The notes: generated by a model not told the origin, from the sequence alone. Numbered from the stretch's first letter, positions 1-7,218 are shown. The stretch is DNA of 64,000 nt from an uncultured Prevotellaceae bacterium (GCA_946410305.1 CAMJZV010000002.1:1-64000), one strand, 5' to 3'. Program-made: numbers and translations.

Positions 1-172
1 TTCCAAAAGAGCAATAGTGTTTAATCTGTCCAAACTTTGGGGTTCACTTCAGTTCTGTCCCCTGATTTGCGTTAAGGAGAATGGAAAAACTCTTAAGGAG
101 AATCTGAAAAATAGTAAAGAGAAAGGCGCCTTATCAATAGTTCACAGAGTATTAACAATTAAAAAAAAAATT

Positions 173-502
173 ATGCAAAGAATTTATTTCATTGACGAGA
201 TGACTCCGCTCTTGGAGCACTCTTATACCGACAAGAACGGACAACCACAGGTGTTTGCCGTGCAGGGCTTCGTGCTGAGCGATGGCTGCAACACGCTATA
301 TGGTGAGACGCAGGGCAACTATGCCAAGGCCGCGCTGGCACTGAAGCTGACGGTGGGGCAGTGCGTAGCGGTGCAGACCACCAGCTCGGCGCGCAGCTAC
401 ACCACGAAGGACGGTGAACAGCGCTGGGAGAACCGTGTGACCATTACCAACATTGCTCCGTTCGGTCCTCGACGTAAGGCTGAGGGAGGGCAGACGTCGT
501 AA
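173..502 (+). CDS. Small beta-rich protein, OB-fold-like, of the replication-type cassette
   Basis: A 109-residue protein starting at the ATG after an A-rich stretch; an in-frame start further upstream would add a low-complexity N-terminus and is less likely. I do not recognise a named family. The predicted strands, the G/V/F pattern (GFVLSDG near residue 29, ITNI near residue 92) and the charged YTTKDGEQRWE segment resemble OB-fold single-strand DNA-binding proteins, which is inference only. It sits directly before an inverted array of 8-bp repeats and two HU-like genes. In the second cassette, small OB-like genes (54399-54683 and its neighbour) hold the equivalent place. It may bind single-stranded DNA. 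Confidence 0.55.
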   Translation: MQRIYFIDEMTPLLEHSYTDKNGQPQVFAVQGFVLSDGCNTLYGETQGNYAKAALALKLTVGQCVAVQTTSSARSYTTKDGEQRWENRVTITNIAPFGPRRKAEGGQTS

Positions 503-510
503 CGGCGTTT

Positions 511-713
511 TTGGCAAATTGGCAAATTGGCAAATTGGCATTAAGGCCATTTTTACCCCCTTGCCGCGGAATGGGATAAAATGGCGTTATAAAATATATA
601 TAATATATTATATATAATTTTATAGAAAATAGTGTCAAATATATGAAGAAAAACGAGCAAAATCGTGCAAAAAACACGCTTAATGCCAATTTGCCAATTT
701 GCCAAGTTGCCAA
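511..713. repeat. Inverted arrays of tandem octamers around an AT-rich core
   Basis: Three TTGGCAAA units in tandem (511-534) plus a variant TTGGCATT form a 35-bp arm (511-545). The arm recurs inverted at 679-713 with one mismatch. The 133-bp core contains a CCCCC tract, a long TATA-rich palindromic stretch (about 581-625) and an ATGAAGAA motif near 643. A 31-codon frame (643-738) runs through the right arm but is probably not a gene. The same architecture with a different octamer lies at 53796-53967, next to the second cassette. Iteron-like origin, regulatory hairpin or recombination site are all possible. Confidence 0.8.
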
Positions 714-750
714 GTTTGAGAATTCATTATTAACGTAACTTATTGAAATT

Positions 751-906
751 ATGGACAATAACACAACGAACAAAACACAGCGGGTGCGAGGCTCGGCACG
801 CATCCAACCAGACGGCACCTTCGACTTCAAACCCGACGGTCAAGGTGTGAAGAAAATAGAAGAGGTGGGTGCACAGGGGGACAGTCCCCGTGTGCACTTT
901 TTTTGA
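751..906 (+). CDS. Short hypothetical protein ending inside a palindromic repeat
   Basis: A 51-codon frame starting ATG with a basic, Thr/Asn-rich N-terminus (KTQRVRGSARIQPDGTFDF). Its last residues, GDSPRVHFF, are encoded by the 29-bp GTGCAC palindrome at 869-897 and the following T-run. The reading frame was therefore probably longer or different before the repeat arrived. No family was recognised. It lies between the inverted octamers and the HU-like genes, where the second cassette has its DUF3987-like gene, so it could be the remnant of a larger gene. Confidence 0.4.
   Translation: MDNNTTNKTQRVRGSARIQPDGTFDFKPDGQGVKKIEEVGAQGDSPRVHFF
869..897. repeat. 29-bp GTGCAC-bounded palindrome, copy 1
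   Basis: Bounded by GTGCAC at both ends, with a GGGGGACAGTCCCC centre. It is the inverted form of the two identical copies at 51367-51395 and 52060-52088, differing at the central base. It forms the 3' end of the 751-906 frame and is followed by a T-run, so it could also act as a terminator. Confidence 0.85.
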
Positions 907-925
907 AAATAGTTCCCTAGATTTC

Positions 926-955
926 CAAAGGTACGGAGAAAACTTCGTACCTTTG
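926..955. promoter_or_regulatory. Face-to-face -7 promoter boxes in a perfect inverted repeat
   Basis: CAAAGGTACG (926-935) and CGTACCTTTG (946-955) form a perfect 10-bp inverted repeat with a 10-bp spacer. Each arm contains the Bacteroidota -7 consensus TAnnTTTG (TACCTTTG), one per strand. The plus-strand box would drive the HU-like genes; the minus-strand box has no clear target. Confidence 0.5.
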
Positions 956-959
956 TATC

Positions 960-1067
960 GTGAAAAGAAGAGAACCATTAAGGCTGCGATTAAGCGAGAG
1001 CAGAATCAAGCTTGCTTGTTATGCCGAGCGAAAGCAGTCTGAACAAAGTTCAACCCTTAACCCTTAA
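960..1067 (+). CDS. Possible 35-residue basic peptide
   Basis: A GTG-initiated frame that begins five bases after the TACCTTTG box, so it would be essentially leaderless. It is rich in Arg, Leu and Ser (MKRREPLRLRLSESRIK at the start) and stops inside the CCCTTAA heptamers just before the HU-like gene. No family was recognised. It may be a repeat-derived frame and not a gene. Confidence 0.25.
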   Translation: MKRREPLRLRLSESRIKLACYAERKQSEQSSTLNP

Positions 1068-1079
1068 CCCTTAACCGAA

Positions 1080-1454
1080 ATGGCAGTTATCTACAGAATG
1101 TCGGAAGACACCCGCAAGCACACCGCACACCCTGGCAAGTGGTTTCCACGACCGGTGAACCTGGGCACCATAGAGACGGACCAGCTGGCCCGACTGGTGC
1201 AGCGCAACTGCTCGGTGAAACGCTCCGACGTGGTGGCCGTGCTGATAGAGCTGTCGGAGGTCGTCCAGCAACTGTTAAGGGACTCTCACCGCGTACGCCT
1301 GGACGGCATCGGTTCGCTGATGGTAGGTCTGTCAAGCGACCCCTGCGACGGCCCCAAGGATTTCTCGCGCGAGAAGTTGCGCAATATTCATATCTGCTTT
1401 AAGCCTGAAAAGGACCTGCAGATGGACGATGTAGAACTAACGGCTTTGCCGTAA
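1080..1454 (+). CDS. HU-like (HU-HIG type) DNA-binding protein
   Basis: A 124-residue protein of the HU superfamily branch expanded in Bacteroidales. It aligns along its length with the neighbour at 1493-1927: an N-terminal IYRMSEDTRKHTAHPGKW segment, an ETDQLARLVQRNCSVKRSDVVAVL helix-turn region near residues 37-60, and the beta-arm region RVRLDGIGSLMVGL near residues 76-89. It is more divergent than the neighbour, and its C-terminal tail is shorter. It is preceded by CCCTTAA heptamers at 1054-1075. It probably binds or bends DNA at the cassette; the precise role in this family is not established. Confidence 0.8.
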   Translation: MAVIYRMSEDTRKHTAHPGKWFPRPVNLGTIETDQLARLVQRNCSVKRSDVVAVLIELSEVVQQLLRDSHRVRLDGIGSLMVGLSSDPCDGPKDFSREKLRNIHICFKPEKDLQMDDVELTALP

Positions 1455-1492
1455 TAAATAACCCTATGTTTAACTAAAAATTTTAAGTCATT

Positions 1493-1927
1493 ATGAGTGT
1501 ATTTTACAGATTGCATCAAGACCAGAGTGTAGGAACCAAGAAGAGTGGTAAGTGGTATGCCCGCGCCGTGCCCATGGCGACCATCAACACCCGTCAGCTG
1601 GCGGAGATCATCCAGCGAAATTGTACTGTGAAGAAGTCCGACGTGCTGGCAGTACTGGACGAGCTGGTGGAGACCATGCGCGAGCAGATGCAGGACTCCA
1701 AGCGCGTGAAGCTGGACGGCTTCGGCTCGTTCAAGATCGGCCTGAACTCGAAGGGTGCCCGCACCGCGAAGTCGTTCACCGTCGCCGACCACATCGAGGG
1801 CATGCACGTGGTATTCACCCCCGAGCGCACCCACGACGCTGCTGGCAACCGCGTCAAGCAGTTCCTGCAGGGCGTGAAGTGTGAGGAGTTGCCTGAGAAC
1901 AAGGTCGAGAAGGAGGACGGGGAGTAG
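1493..1927 (+). CDS. HU-like (HU-HIG type) DNA-binding protein, paralogue of 50800-51237
   Basis: A 144-residue HU-superfamily protein. The N-terminal MSVFYRLHQDQSV is followed by the HU helical part (about 32-65, TRQLAEIIQRNCTVKKSD), the DNA-contacting arm region (KRVKLDGFGSFKIGL) and an acidic Lys/Glu tail. By eye it differs from the protein at 50800-51237 at only about eight internal positions over 142 residues, and the DNA is also highly similar. The two copies are in opposite orientation 49 kb apart. It is second of the HU-like pair and is followed by a hairpin repeat and a smalltalk gene, a common Bacteroidales arrangement. Confidence 0.9.
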   Translation: MSVFYRLHQDQSVGTKKSGKWYARAVPMATINTRQLAEIIQRNCTVKKSDVLAVLDELVETMREQMQDSKRVKLDGFGSFKIGLNSKGARTAKSFTVADHIEGMHVVFTPERTHDAAGNRVKQFLQGVKCEELPENKVEKEDGE

Positions 1928-1987
1928 CCTCCCCCAACCCCCTCCAAAAGGAGGGGGCTTTCCAAAAGCTCCCAAAAGAGAGGGGGA
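1927..1987. repeat. GCCTCCCCC-type hairpin repeat downstream of the HU gene
   Basis: GCCTCCCCC followed by a perfect hairpin CCCCCTCC-aaaa-GGAGGGGG (1938-1957) and a second weaker C/G repeat to 1987. The same family is found inside coding genes at 48771-48852 (manA) and, degenerate, at 2825-2885 (rRNA methyltransferase). Here it abuts the HU stop codon and could end transcription. Confidence 0.75.
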
Positions 1988-2058
1988 TGAAAAAACAAGA
2001 TAAGACAATCTGCGTCATCTGCGTGTTCTGCGAGAGAAAAGAAAAAATGTATTGAAGT

Positions 2059-2157
2059 ATGAAGAACAAGGAATTTTGGAAGACAGTGATTCAGATCATC
2101 GTGACAGTGCTGACGGCACTGGGAACGTCGCTGGGAGTTAGCGCTTGCGCGCTTTGA
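2059..2157 (+). CDS. Smalltalk-family membrane peptide
   Basis: A 32-residue peptide starting MKNKEFWKTVIQIIVTVLTA, with a basic/aromatic start and one hydrophobic helix (about residues 9-25), matching the smalltalk family of Bacteroidales. The family usually lies between an HU-like gene and a peptidoglycan amidase or peptidase. Here no lysin gene follows: the next plus-strand sequence is tandem heptamers. The last residues (SACAL) are encoded by a gcgcttgcgcgctt repeat, so the C-terminus may have been altered. Function of the family is unknown. Confidence 0.75.
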   Translation: MKNKEFWKTVIQIIVTVLTALGTSLGVSACAL

Positions 2158-2180
2158 GCGCTACGCTAGTCGCTTCGCTA

Positions 2181-2234
2181 GTGAAGAGTGAAGAGTGAAT
2201 AGTGAAGAGTGAACAGTGAAGAGTGAAGAGTGAA
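2181..2234. repeat. Tandem heptamers (GTGAAGA type)
   Basis: About 7.7 copies of a 7-bp unit, GTGAAGA with variants GTGAATA and GTGAACA. It replaces the position where the lysin gene of the cassette would be expected. The same heptamer family recurs at 52414-52435. Confidence 0.85.
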
Positions 2235-2267
2235 AAAAATGGGAGCATCCGAGGGTTCGGGTGCTCC
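2233..2267 (-). terminator. Rho-independent terminator of the rRNA methyltransferase gene
   Basis: On the minus strand GGAGCACCCGA pairs with TCGGATGCTCC (one bulge or mismatch) and is followed by CATTTTTTT. It begins eight bases after the stop of the gene at 2275-3048. Confidence 0.8.
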
Positions 2268-2274
2268 TGTTTCG

Positions 2275-3048
2275 TTACCGACGGCGGAACTCGGCACAGG
2301 TGATGGCGGTGGCGATAGCGACGTTAAGGCTCTCGGCCGTCTCGCTGGACGGGTTGTAGTTGGGGATGAGCAACTTGTGGGTGACGAGCTGACGGATAGC
2401 GGGAGAGATGCCGTTGCCCTCGTTGCCCATAACGATGATGCCCTCGCTGGACAGCTCCTGCTGGTAGATGTCGTTGCCGTCGAGTAGGGTGCCGTAGATG
2501 GGGCCGTCGTACTGGCGCAGCAGCGCCTCGAGGTCGGTATAGACGATGTTGATGTGTGCCAAAGAGCCCATCGTGGCCTGCACGACCTTGGGGTTGTAGC
2601 AGTCGGCGGTGTCCTCGGAACAGTAGATGGTGGTGATGCCAAACCAGTCGGCAATGCGGATAATGGTGCCTAAGTTGCCTGGATCCTGAATGCCGTCGAG
2701 GGCTATTGAAAGCTTTTGGCTGTTAGCTGTTAGCTGTTGGCTTTGGGGGATTTCAAAGACGGCAAGTACCTCCTGCGGATGCTGCAGGAAGCTCAGCTTG
2801 CGCAGCTCGTCGTCAGTGATAGGGAGGAGCCTACCCCCGACCCCTCCCAAAAGGGCGGGGAGGTTTGAGGCGGGGAGGTAAGAGGATAGATAAGCGGGGT
2901 TGGTGGAGAAGATGGAGTGGGGCACATAGCCAGCACGCAGCAAATCGCCAACAACTTTAGGGCCTTCAGCGACAAAAAGTCCTTCTTTCTTGCGATTTTT
3001 CTTCAGCTCCAGCGAGCGTACCAGCTTCAATTGATTCTTCGACAGCAT
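2275..3048 (-). CDS. TrmH/SpoU-family RNA 2'-O-methyltransferase with repeat-derived inserts
   Basis: A 257-residue SPOUT methyltransferase. The N-terminal substrate-binding domain starts MLSKNQLKLVRSLELKKNRK; the catalytic half carries motif 1 (DPGNLGTIIR, 122-131), motif 2 (IIVMGNEGNG) and motif 3 (IPNYNPSSETAESLNVAIA). It probably methylates rRNA ribose, as RlmB relatives do; the target cannot be read from sequence. Two segments look inserted relative to the family: residues about 60-76 (SNLPALLGGVGGRLLP), encoded by a degenerate GCCTCCCCC-type repeat, and about 101-113 (PQSQQLTANSQKL), encoded by tandem gttagct heptamers. Both lie in the inter-domain linker and keep the frame. A promoter box lies at 3073-3080. 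Confidence 0.85.
   Translation of the reverse strand: MLSKNQLKLVRSLELKKNRKKEGLFVAEGPKVVGDLLRAGYVPHSIFSTNPAYLSSYLPASNLPALLGGVGGRLLPITDDELRKLSFLQHPQEVLAVFEIPQSQQLTANSQKLSIALDGIQDPGNLGTIIRIADWFGITTIYCSEDTADCYNPKVVQATMGSLAHINIVYTDLEALLRQYDGPIYGTLLDGNDIYQQELSSEGIIVMGNEGNGISPAIRQLVTHKLLIPNYNPSSETAESLNVAIATAITCAEFRRR
2705..2745. repeat. Tandem heptamers inside the methyltransferase gene
   Basis: GTTAGCT units with a GTTGGCT variant lie in the coding sequence and encode the linker peptide QSQQLTANSQ on the minus strand. The frame is open. Confidence 0.7.
2825..2885. repeat. C/G-rich palindromic repeat inside the methyltransferase gene
   Basis: The segment begins GAGCCTACCCCCGACCCCTC, closely resembling the GCCTCCCCC repeats at 1927 and 48771, and is followed by AAAAGGGCGGGGAGG. 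It is translated on the minus strand as a Gly/Leu-rich linker. The boundary towards 2885 is approximate. Confidence 0.65.
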
Positions 3049-3072
3049 ATATCCTTTTTTTTATTTTGGGTA

Positions 3073-3080
3073 CAAAGATA
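3073..3080 (-). promoter_or_regulatory. -7 box for the methyltransferase gene
   Basis: TATCTTTG on the minus strand, 25 bases before the start codon at 3048. Confidence 0.55.
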
Positions 3081-3224
3081 CGTAAAAACGAGAGAAATAC
3101 AAAAGGAAAGCTTGCTTTTCCTTGTAAAGAATTAGAGTGGTGTAGAATATACACACATGAAAATATTATACATCGTTTGGAGGATGGCTGTTCCTGGGGT
3201 TTCTTGAAAATGTCAAACATTAGG

Positions 3225-3320
3225 CATTAAACATTCTTCAACCTAAAGGTCGAAGTGTGGCGTTGCGATAAACATTAAGCATTAACCATTATGCATTATG
3301 CATTAAGCATTAAGCATTGT
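3225..3320. repeat. CATTAAG/CATTATG tandem heptamers in a gene-free stretch
   Basis: The 3049-3599 stretch contains no convincing gene. It holds the methyltransferase promoter, these heptamers (densest at 3273-3319) and the Fic terminator. Short open frames here lack family or codon support. Confidence 0.65.
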
Positions 3321-3502
3321 AGAGAGGGTAGGGGAGACGTAGAAGGGTGATGGCGGAGGGCTGAGGAATGAATGGTTTTGATGTCCATATCGATGCCGAA
3401 AAAGGGTGAAAATAGAGGTTTGTAATGTAAAATAATAGGAAAGGTTGTGTTGCCTGGAGTGGTGAGCTAGTCGAAAGAGTGGAAATTTGGGGTTGCGTGG
3501 GT

Positions 3503-3541
3503 AAAAGAAGAGGCTGCCCACCTCGACAACCTCTTTCTTGC
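3503..3541 (-). terminator. Probable terminator of the Fic-like gene
   Basis: On the minus strand AAGAGG pairs with CCTCTT around a 20-base loop (GAAAGAGG...CCTCTTCTTTT), ending in T residues. It lies 60 bases beyond the stop codon at 3600. The stem is short. Confidence 0.5.
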
Positions 3542-3599
3542 TATAATTTATAATTGGTTAAAAACGAATGGTTTAACAAATAGTTATTAAAGTAATGAG

Positions 3600-4424
3600 T
3601 TAGGTATTGACTTTCCACGATCCATTTTTGTTAGCTCCCACGCGTTCTATGATGTTTTTCTTGCGTAGGGCCGCTAGAACCTTGTTGACACCGGCCTCTG
3701 ACAGCTGTAGGCGGCGAGAAAGTGTACCTATGGTGATGCGTGGTTCGGCAGCCAGGAGCTTCACAATACGCTGCTCGGACTTAGATAATGGGGTCTCAAA
3801 GTCCTCGTCAGCGGCGTTTTCGGCCGATTTCTCCTGTACTTTTCCTCTACTTTTATTCTTTACTTTATTCTCTACTTTATTCTTTACCTCTTTTACTATA
3901 GTATCCAGCAAACAGCGCAAAATGAACTCGATGAAATGGGTAATTTTGGCGTTTTCACCGAAATACGCTAATACACGACGATACTCTTCCTGACGCTCTG
4001 TTACTACAGTCTCGAACGGAATACCCGCTAAAATGGGGCGCCATTGCGCTAAAAGGAGCGTCTGCCAATAGAGTCCCAGGCGCTCATTGCCCTCAGAAAA
4101 GGGGTGAATGGAGGTCAAATTGTAATGAAAAATGCAGCTTCTGACGAGTGGGTGCTCGTCAGTGTGATTAAGCCAGTCGAAGAGCATGGCCATGTGTAAC
4201 TTGATGCGTGGATCGTTCTGGAGATAGTGACCTGCTCTTTCACTTAATCCGTCGACCATGTTCCGATGAGCTCGTAGAAGCTCGTCCTCTAGGAAGGGGT
4301 CGATGGACTCTTCGTGATTCACTAGGTTGGGTGCTGAGAGCGTCTCAAGGATTCCAATCTGTTCTGAAATTTCAGAGACCAAGGTGATGGCTTCTGCTGA
4401 TATTTGGTACGATGATGTGAACAT
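3600..4424 (-). CDS. Fic-domain protein with altered active motif and C-terminal winged helix
   Basis: A 274-residue Fic protein. Active Fic enzymes transfer AMP or other groups to proteins using HxFx[D/E]GNGRxxR. Here residues 107-118 read HPFSEGNERLGL, so the second motif glycine is Glu and the final Arg is Leu; His107 and Asn113 remain. A Lys/Glu-rich linker (KNKVENKVKNK, about 187-197) leads to a winged-helix domain (about 215-270). The usual N-terminal inhibitory segment appears short or absent. It is single, with its own promoter and terminator. Activity is doubtful; it may be a DNA-binding regulator. The start is the first ATG of the frame. Confidence 0.8.
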   Translation of the reverse strand: MFTSSYQISAEAITLVSEISEQIGILETLSAPNLVNHEESIDPFLEDELLRAHRNMVDGLSERAGHYLQNDPRIKLHMAMLFDWLNHTDEHPLVRSCIFHYNLTSIHPFSEGNERLGLYWQTLLLAQWRPILAGIPFETVVTERQEEYRRVLAYFGENAKITHFIEFILRCLLDTIVKEVKNKVENKVKNKSRGKVQEKSAENAADEDFETPLSKSEQRIVKLLAAEPRITIGTLSRRLQLSEAGVNKVLAALRKKNIIERVGANKNGSWKVNT

Positions 4425-4520
4425 AAATATTTACATTTTTAGTTTTCTTTCGGTGTTTTAAGTCAGAAAGTAGTGTGCAAAGGATGGTTGTTTCGTATTG
4501 TTTGCACCATTTTTCTCTTG

Positions 4521-4528
4521 CAAAAGTA
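4521..4528 (-). promoter_or_regulatory. -7 box for the Fic-like gene
   Basis: TACTTTTG on the minus strand, about 97 bases before the start at 4424. It is divergent from the tamL promoter. Confidence 0.5.
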
Positions 4529-4538
4529 ATTATTTTAT

Positions 4539-4569
4539 TTTGCATTTCGCTCATTTTTTCGTACTTTTG
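4539..4569 (+). promoter_or_regulatory. Promoter of the tamL-like gene with both consensus elements
   Basis: TTTG (4539-4542), 19 bases, then TACTTTTG (4562-4569), matching the Bacteroidota TTTG-N19-TAnnTTTG consensus. The ATG at 4577 lies only eight bases downstream, so the transcript may be nearly leaderless. Confidence 0.7.
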
Positions 4570-4576
4570 CCAACAA

Positions 4577-6787
4577 ATGCGACTGAGAACCATATTTTTT
4601 GTGCTTGTAGCACTCCTTATTACCAGCTGTGCAGAGACGAAATACGTCCCTGACGGAGAATATTTGCTCGATCGTGCCGACCTGCGTTGCTATGAACCTG
4701 CACGCTATATGAGTCTGGGTGATATGCGCTCGTATATCCGTCAGCATGGTAATTCCCGCTGGTTCTCTACCTATAAGTTGCCCCTGAAAACCTATTCGCT
4801 GTCTGGCCGTGATAGCACCAAGTGGATTAACCGTCTGCTGCGCCGTATGGGTGAGGCTCCTGAGCTCTATGACTCCATGCAGACTGTCCAGTCGTTAGAG
4901 GCTTTGCAGGCTCAGATGCAGAATCTGGGCTATCTTCGTGCTACGGCTGATGTGGCTATCGAGCGAAAAGGCAAGAAGTTGCGCACGATATACACGCTGC
5001 ACCCTGGTGTTCCTTATTTCCTGCGTAGTGTGAACTACGATATTCAGGATACAGCCATTGCCCGTCTGCTAGACCAGATAGATTCTACCCGTCGCGTGCT
5101 ACAAGAGGGGATGGTGTTCAATGCAGAGAATTTGGACAATGAGCGCTCGCGGATTACCCAGTATCTCGTCAATCGTGGTTACTACCGTTTCAATAGGGAC
5201 TTTATCACCTATCGTGCCGACTCCATTGAGGGAAGTAATCAGATAGACCTTACCCTGGTGTTACACCCTTATCATGACAACAAAACAGCCCCGAGACCTC
5301 ACCATGTCTATACCATTGGACGCATCAACTACCTGAGTGGCAATCCAGACAATCCTGTCATCCCGTTGCGTGAGAAGGTGCTCCGCAGCAATACTTTCCT
5401 TACTGAGGGCGACATTTATTCTGCGCGCGACCTGCGTAATACCTATAACCACTTTGCCCGACTGGGTATTGTGCGCTATACCAGCATCAACTTCCATGAG
5501 GAAGAATACGAGCCCGTGCTCGACTGTGACATTAACCTCAGCACCAACAAGTCGTCAACCATCTCCTTTCAGCCGGAAGGTACCAATACCGCTGGTGACT
5601 TCGGTGCAGCAGCCACCATCACTTTCCAGAACCGCAATATCTTCCATGGTTCTGAGAACCTGTCGATAGAGTTGCGTGGCGCCTATGAGGCCATTAAGAA
5701 TCTGGAGGGATATGCTGGTGACAATTATGTGGAGTATAGTCTTGGAACAAGGCTGACCTTCCCTCGATTCATTGCGCCGTTCCTCAGCAGTAGTTTCCGC
5801 CGACGTATCAATGCTACCTCTGAGTTGGCTGCCAACTACGACTTGCAGAACCGTCCCGAGTTCCACCGTCGAGTGTTCTCTGTGGGTTGGAAATATCGCT
5901 GGAACGACCAAGGACACCACGACCGCTATCAGGTAGATTTGCTCGACCTGAACTATATCTACATGCCTTGGATCAGTCCTACGTTTGAGAGCGAGTATCT
6001 GGATAATACCACGTCGCGCAACTCTATTCTGCGCTACAACTACGAGAACCTCTTCATTATGAAGTTTGGTGTGGGGTATTCGTACAATAATAACCGCTGG
6101 GCCATCAAGGCTAATGTGGAAACGGCTGGTAATGTGCTCAACTGGGCAGCGCGTGCATTGCACTTTCATACGAATACTGATGGGCAATACACATTCCTTA
6201 ATATCGCCTATGCGCAGTATGCGCGTGGCACGTTCGACTTTACGCGCAATGTCAATCTGGACTTCAACAACCAGTTGGTGTTCCACATCGGACTGGGTCT
6301 GGCCTATCCATACGGCAACAGTAGCATCCTGCCTTTCGAGAAGCGTTACTTCTCGGGTGGTGCCAACAGTGTGCGCGGATGGAGTGTGAGATCGTTGGGC
6401 CCTGGTAAGTTTGTAGGTACTGACGGTCGTATTGACTTCATCAACCAAACGGGCGATATGAAGCTGGACCTCAATGTGGAGTATCGTGCCAAACTGTTCT
6501 GGAAATTCAGTGGAGCGCTGTTTGTCGATGCCGGTAACATCTGGACGCTGCGTGAATACGAAGACCAGCCAGGCGGACAGTTTAAGTTCAATGAGTTCTT
6601 GGAGCAACTGGCTGCCAGCTACGGCTTAGGTATCCGTTTGAATTTCGATTACTTTATTGTGCGTTTTGATATGGGTATGAAGGCAGTTAATCCTGCCTAT
6701 GACGATAGTGAGGGGCACTTGCCGCTACTCCATCCGAGACTCAGTCGCGATTTTGCTTTTCACTTCGCGGTAGGCCTGCCATTCTAA
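4577..6787 (+). CDS. tamL: TamL-like BamA/TamA-family outer-membrane lipoprotein
   Basis: A 736-residue Omp85-superfamily protein. The ATG at 4577 gives a lipoprotein signal, MRLRTIFFVLVALLITSC, with Cys18 as lipid site; an earlier in-frame start would bury it. POTRA-like repeats fill about residues 25-330 and the C-terminal half is a beta-barrel ending in aromatic Phe, as outer-membrane proteins do. The RGWSVRSLGPG segment near residue 600 matches the conserved barrel loop of the family. TamL replaces TamA in Bacteroidetes and works in surface or membrane protein assembly. Its 3' end overlaps the opposite-strand lipoprotein gene by 47 bases. Confidence 0.85.
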   Translation: MRLRTIFFVLVALLITSCAETKYVPDGEYLLDRADLRCYEPARYMSLGDMRSYIRQHGNSRWFSTYKLPLKTYSLSGRDSTKWINRLLRRMGEAPELYDSMQTVQSLEALQAQMQNLGYLRATADVAIERKGKKLRTIYTLHPGVPYFLRSVNYDIQDTAIARLLDQIDSTRRVLQEGMVFNAENLDNERSRITQYLVNRGYYRFNRDFITYRADSIEGSNQIDLTLVLHPYHDNKTAPRPHHVYTIGRINYLSGNPDNPVIPLREKVLRSNTFLTEGDIYSARDLRNTYNHFARLGIVRYTSINFHEEEYEPVLDCDINLSTNKSSTISFQPEGTNTAGDFGAAATITFQNRNIFHGSENLSIELRGAYEAIKNLEGYAGDNYVEYSLGTRLTFPRFIAPFLSSSFRRRINATSELAANYDLQNRPEFHRRVFSVGWKYRWNDQGHHDRYQVDLLDLNYIYMPWISPTFESEYLDNTTSRNSILRYNYENLFIMKFGVGYSYNNNRWAIKANVETAGNVLNWAARALHFHTNTDGQYTFLNIAYAQYARGTFDFTRNVNLDFNNQLVFHIGLGLAYPYGNSSILPFEKRYFSGGANSVRGWSVRSLGPGKFVGTDGRIDFINQTGDMKLDLNVEYRAKLFWKFSGALFVDAGNIWTLREYEDQPGGQFKFNEFLEQLAASYGLGIRLNFDYFIVRFDMGMKAVNPAYDDSEGHLPLLHPRLSRDFAFHFAVGLPF

Positions 6788-7184
6788 CCAGCCAGCTGCC
6801 GTTGCGCTTGACAACGGTAACGTGGAATAATGCCTGACCTTCTTGTAACGACTTTTCGGCATCTATGCTGGGGATAATGCTGTTGTGCACTACCAACTCT
6901 ACTATGCGCAGGGTGTCGTTGGCTTCGGGAAAATAGTCGGTGGCCTCAACCTCTGCAGCATGTTGCTTCAGCAAGTCCAAGTCGTGCTGGGTGGTATTAG
7001 AGGCGGCAAACTGTAGCCAACGGCGACTCTCAGGGGTGCATAGCGTCTCGGCAGCGTGGTAGTCGCAATTGAAGAAGGCTTCGCCCCACTGTACAGCAAC
7101 ATCTGTGGCTTTGTTGCTGTCACGTTGTATCATGTTGCAGGCTGTCAGTGACAGCATCAGTGCAAATATAAGGAGTTTCTTCAT
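6741..7184 (-). CDS. Small lipoprotein, NTF2/DUF4878-like
   Basis: A 147-residue protein with lipobox LSLTAC (Cys16) after MKKLLIFALML. The remainder has the alternating pattern of NTF2-like lipoproteins: a helical start (ATDVAVQWGEAFFNCDYHAAETL), and late beta strands (ALFHVTVVKRNGSWLVRM). It probably sits in the periplasmic leaflet of a membrane. No enzymatic motif is visible. The gene is convergent with and overlaps tamL by 47 bases, so the two transcripts would be antisense at their ends. A promoter box is at 7208-7215. Confidence 0.65.
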   Translation of the reverse strand: MKKLLIFALMLSLTACNMIQRDSNKATDVAVQWGEAFFNCDYHAAETLCTPESRRWLQFAASNTTQHDLDLLKQHAAEVEATDYFPEANDTLRIVELVVHNSIIPSIDAEKSLQEGQALFHVTVVKRNGSWLVRMAGLPRSEKQNRD

Positions 7185-7207
7185 TGTTTATGGGTCTCTT
7201 TTGTGTG

Positions 7208-7215
7208 CAAAGATA
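7208..7215 (-). promoter_or_regulatory. -7 box for the lipoprotein gene
   Basis: TATCTTTG on the minus strand, 24 bases before the start codon at 7184. Confidence 0.55.
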
Positions 7216-7218
7216 CAA

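Noticed and set aside
643..738. 31-codon frame through the right octamer arm
   Set aside because: Half of it is repeat-encoded and the matching position in the other cassette has only 13 codons, so it is better seen as part of the repeat structure.
1054..1075. CCCTTAA repeats resembling telomere repeats
   Set aside because: Only three units, one of many heptamer arrays in this window; there is no chromosome end.
2181..2234. Possible CRISPR array
   Set aside because: The units are 7 bp in direct tandem without spacers, and no cas genes are present. The same applies to the other tandem arrays.
3303..3521. Minus-strand frame of 72 codons in the gap before the Fic-like gene
   Set aside because: Its composition is His/Ser/Phe-rich, it overlaps the terminator and heptamers, and it has no family resemblance.
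5555..6607. Long open frame (350 codons) antisense to tamL
   Set aside because: The plus-strand frame has a lipoprotein signal, Omp85 features and a terminal Phe; the antisense frame has no family features and follows from the codon bias of the real gene.
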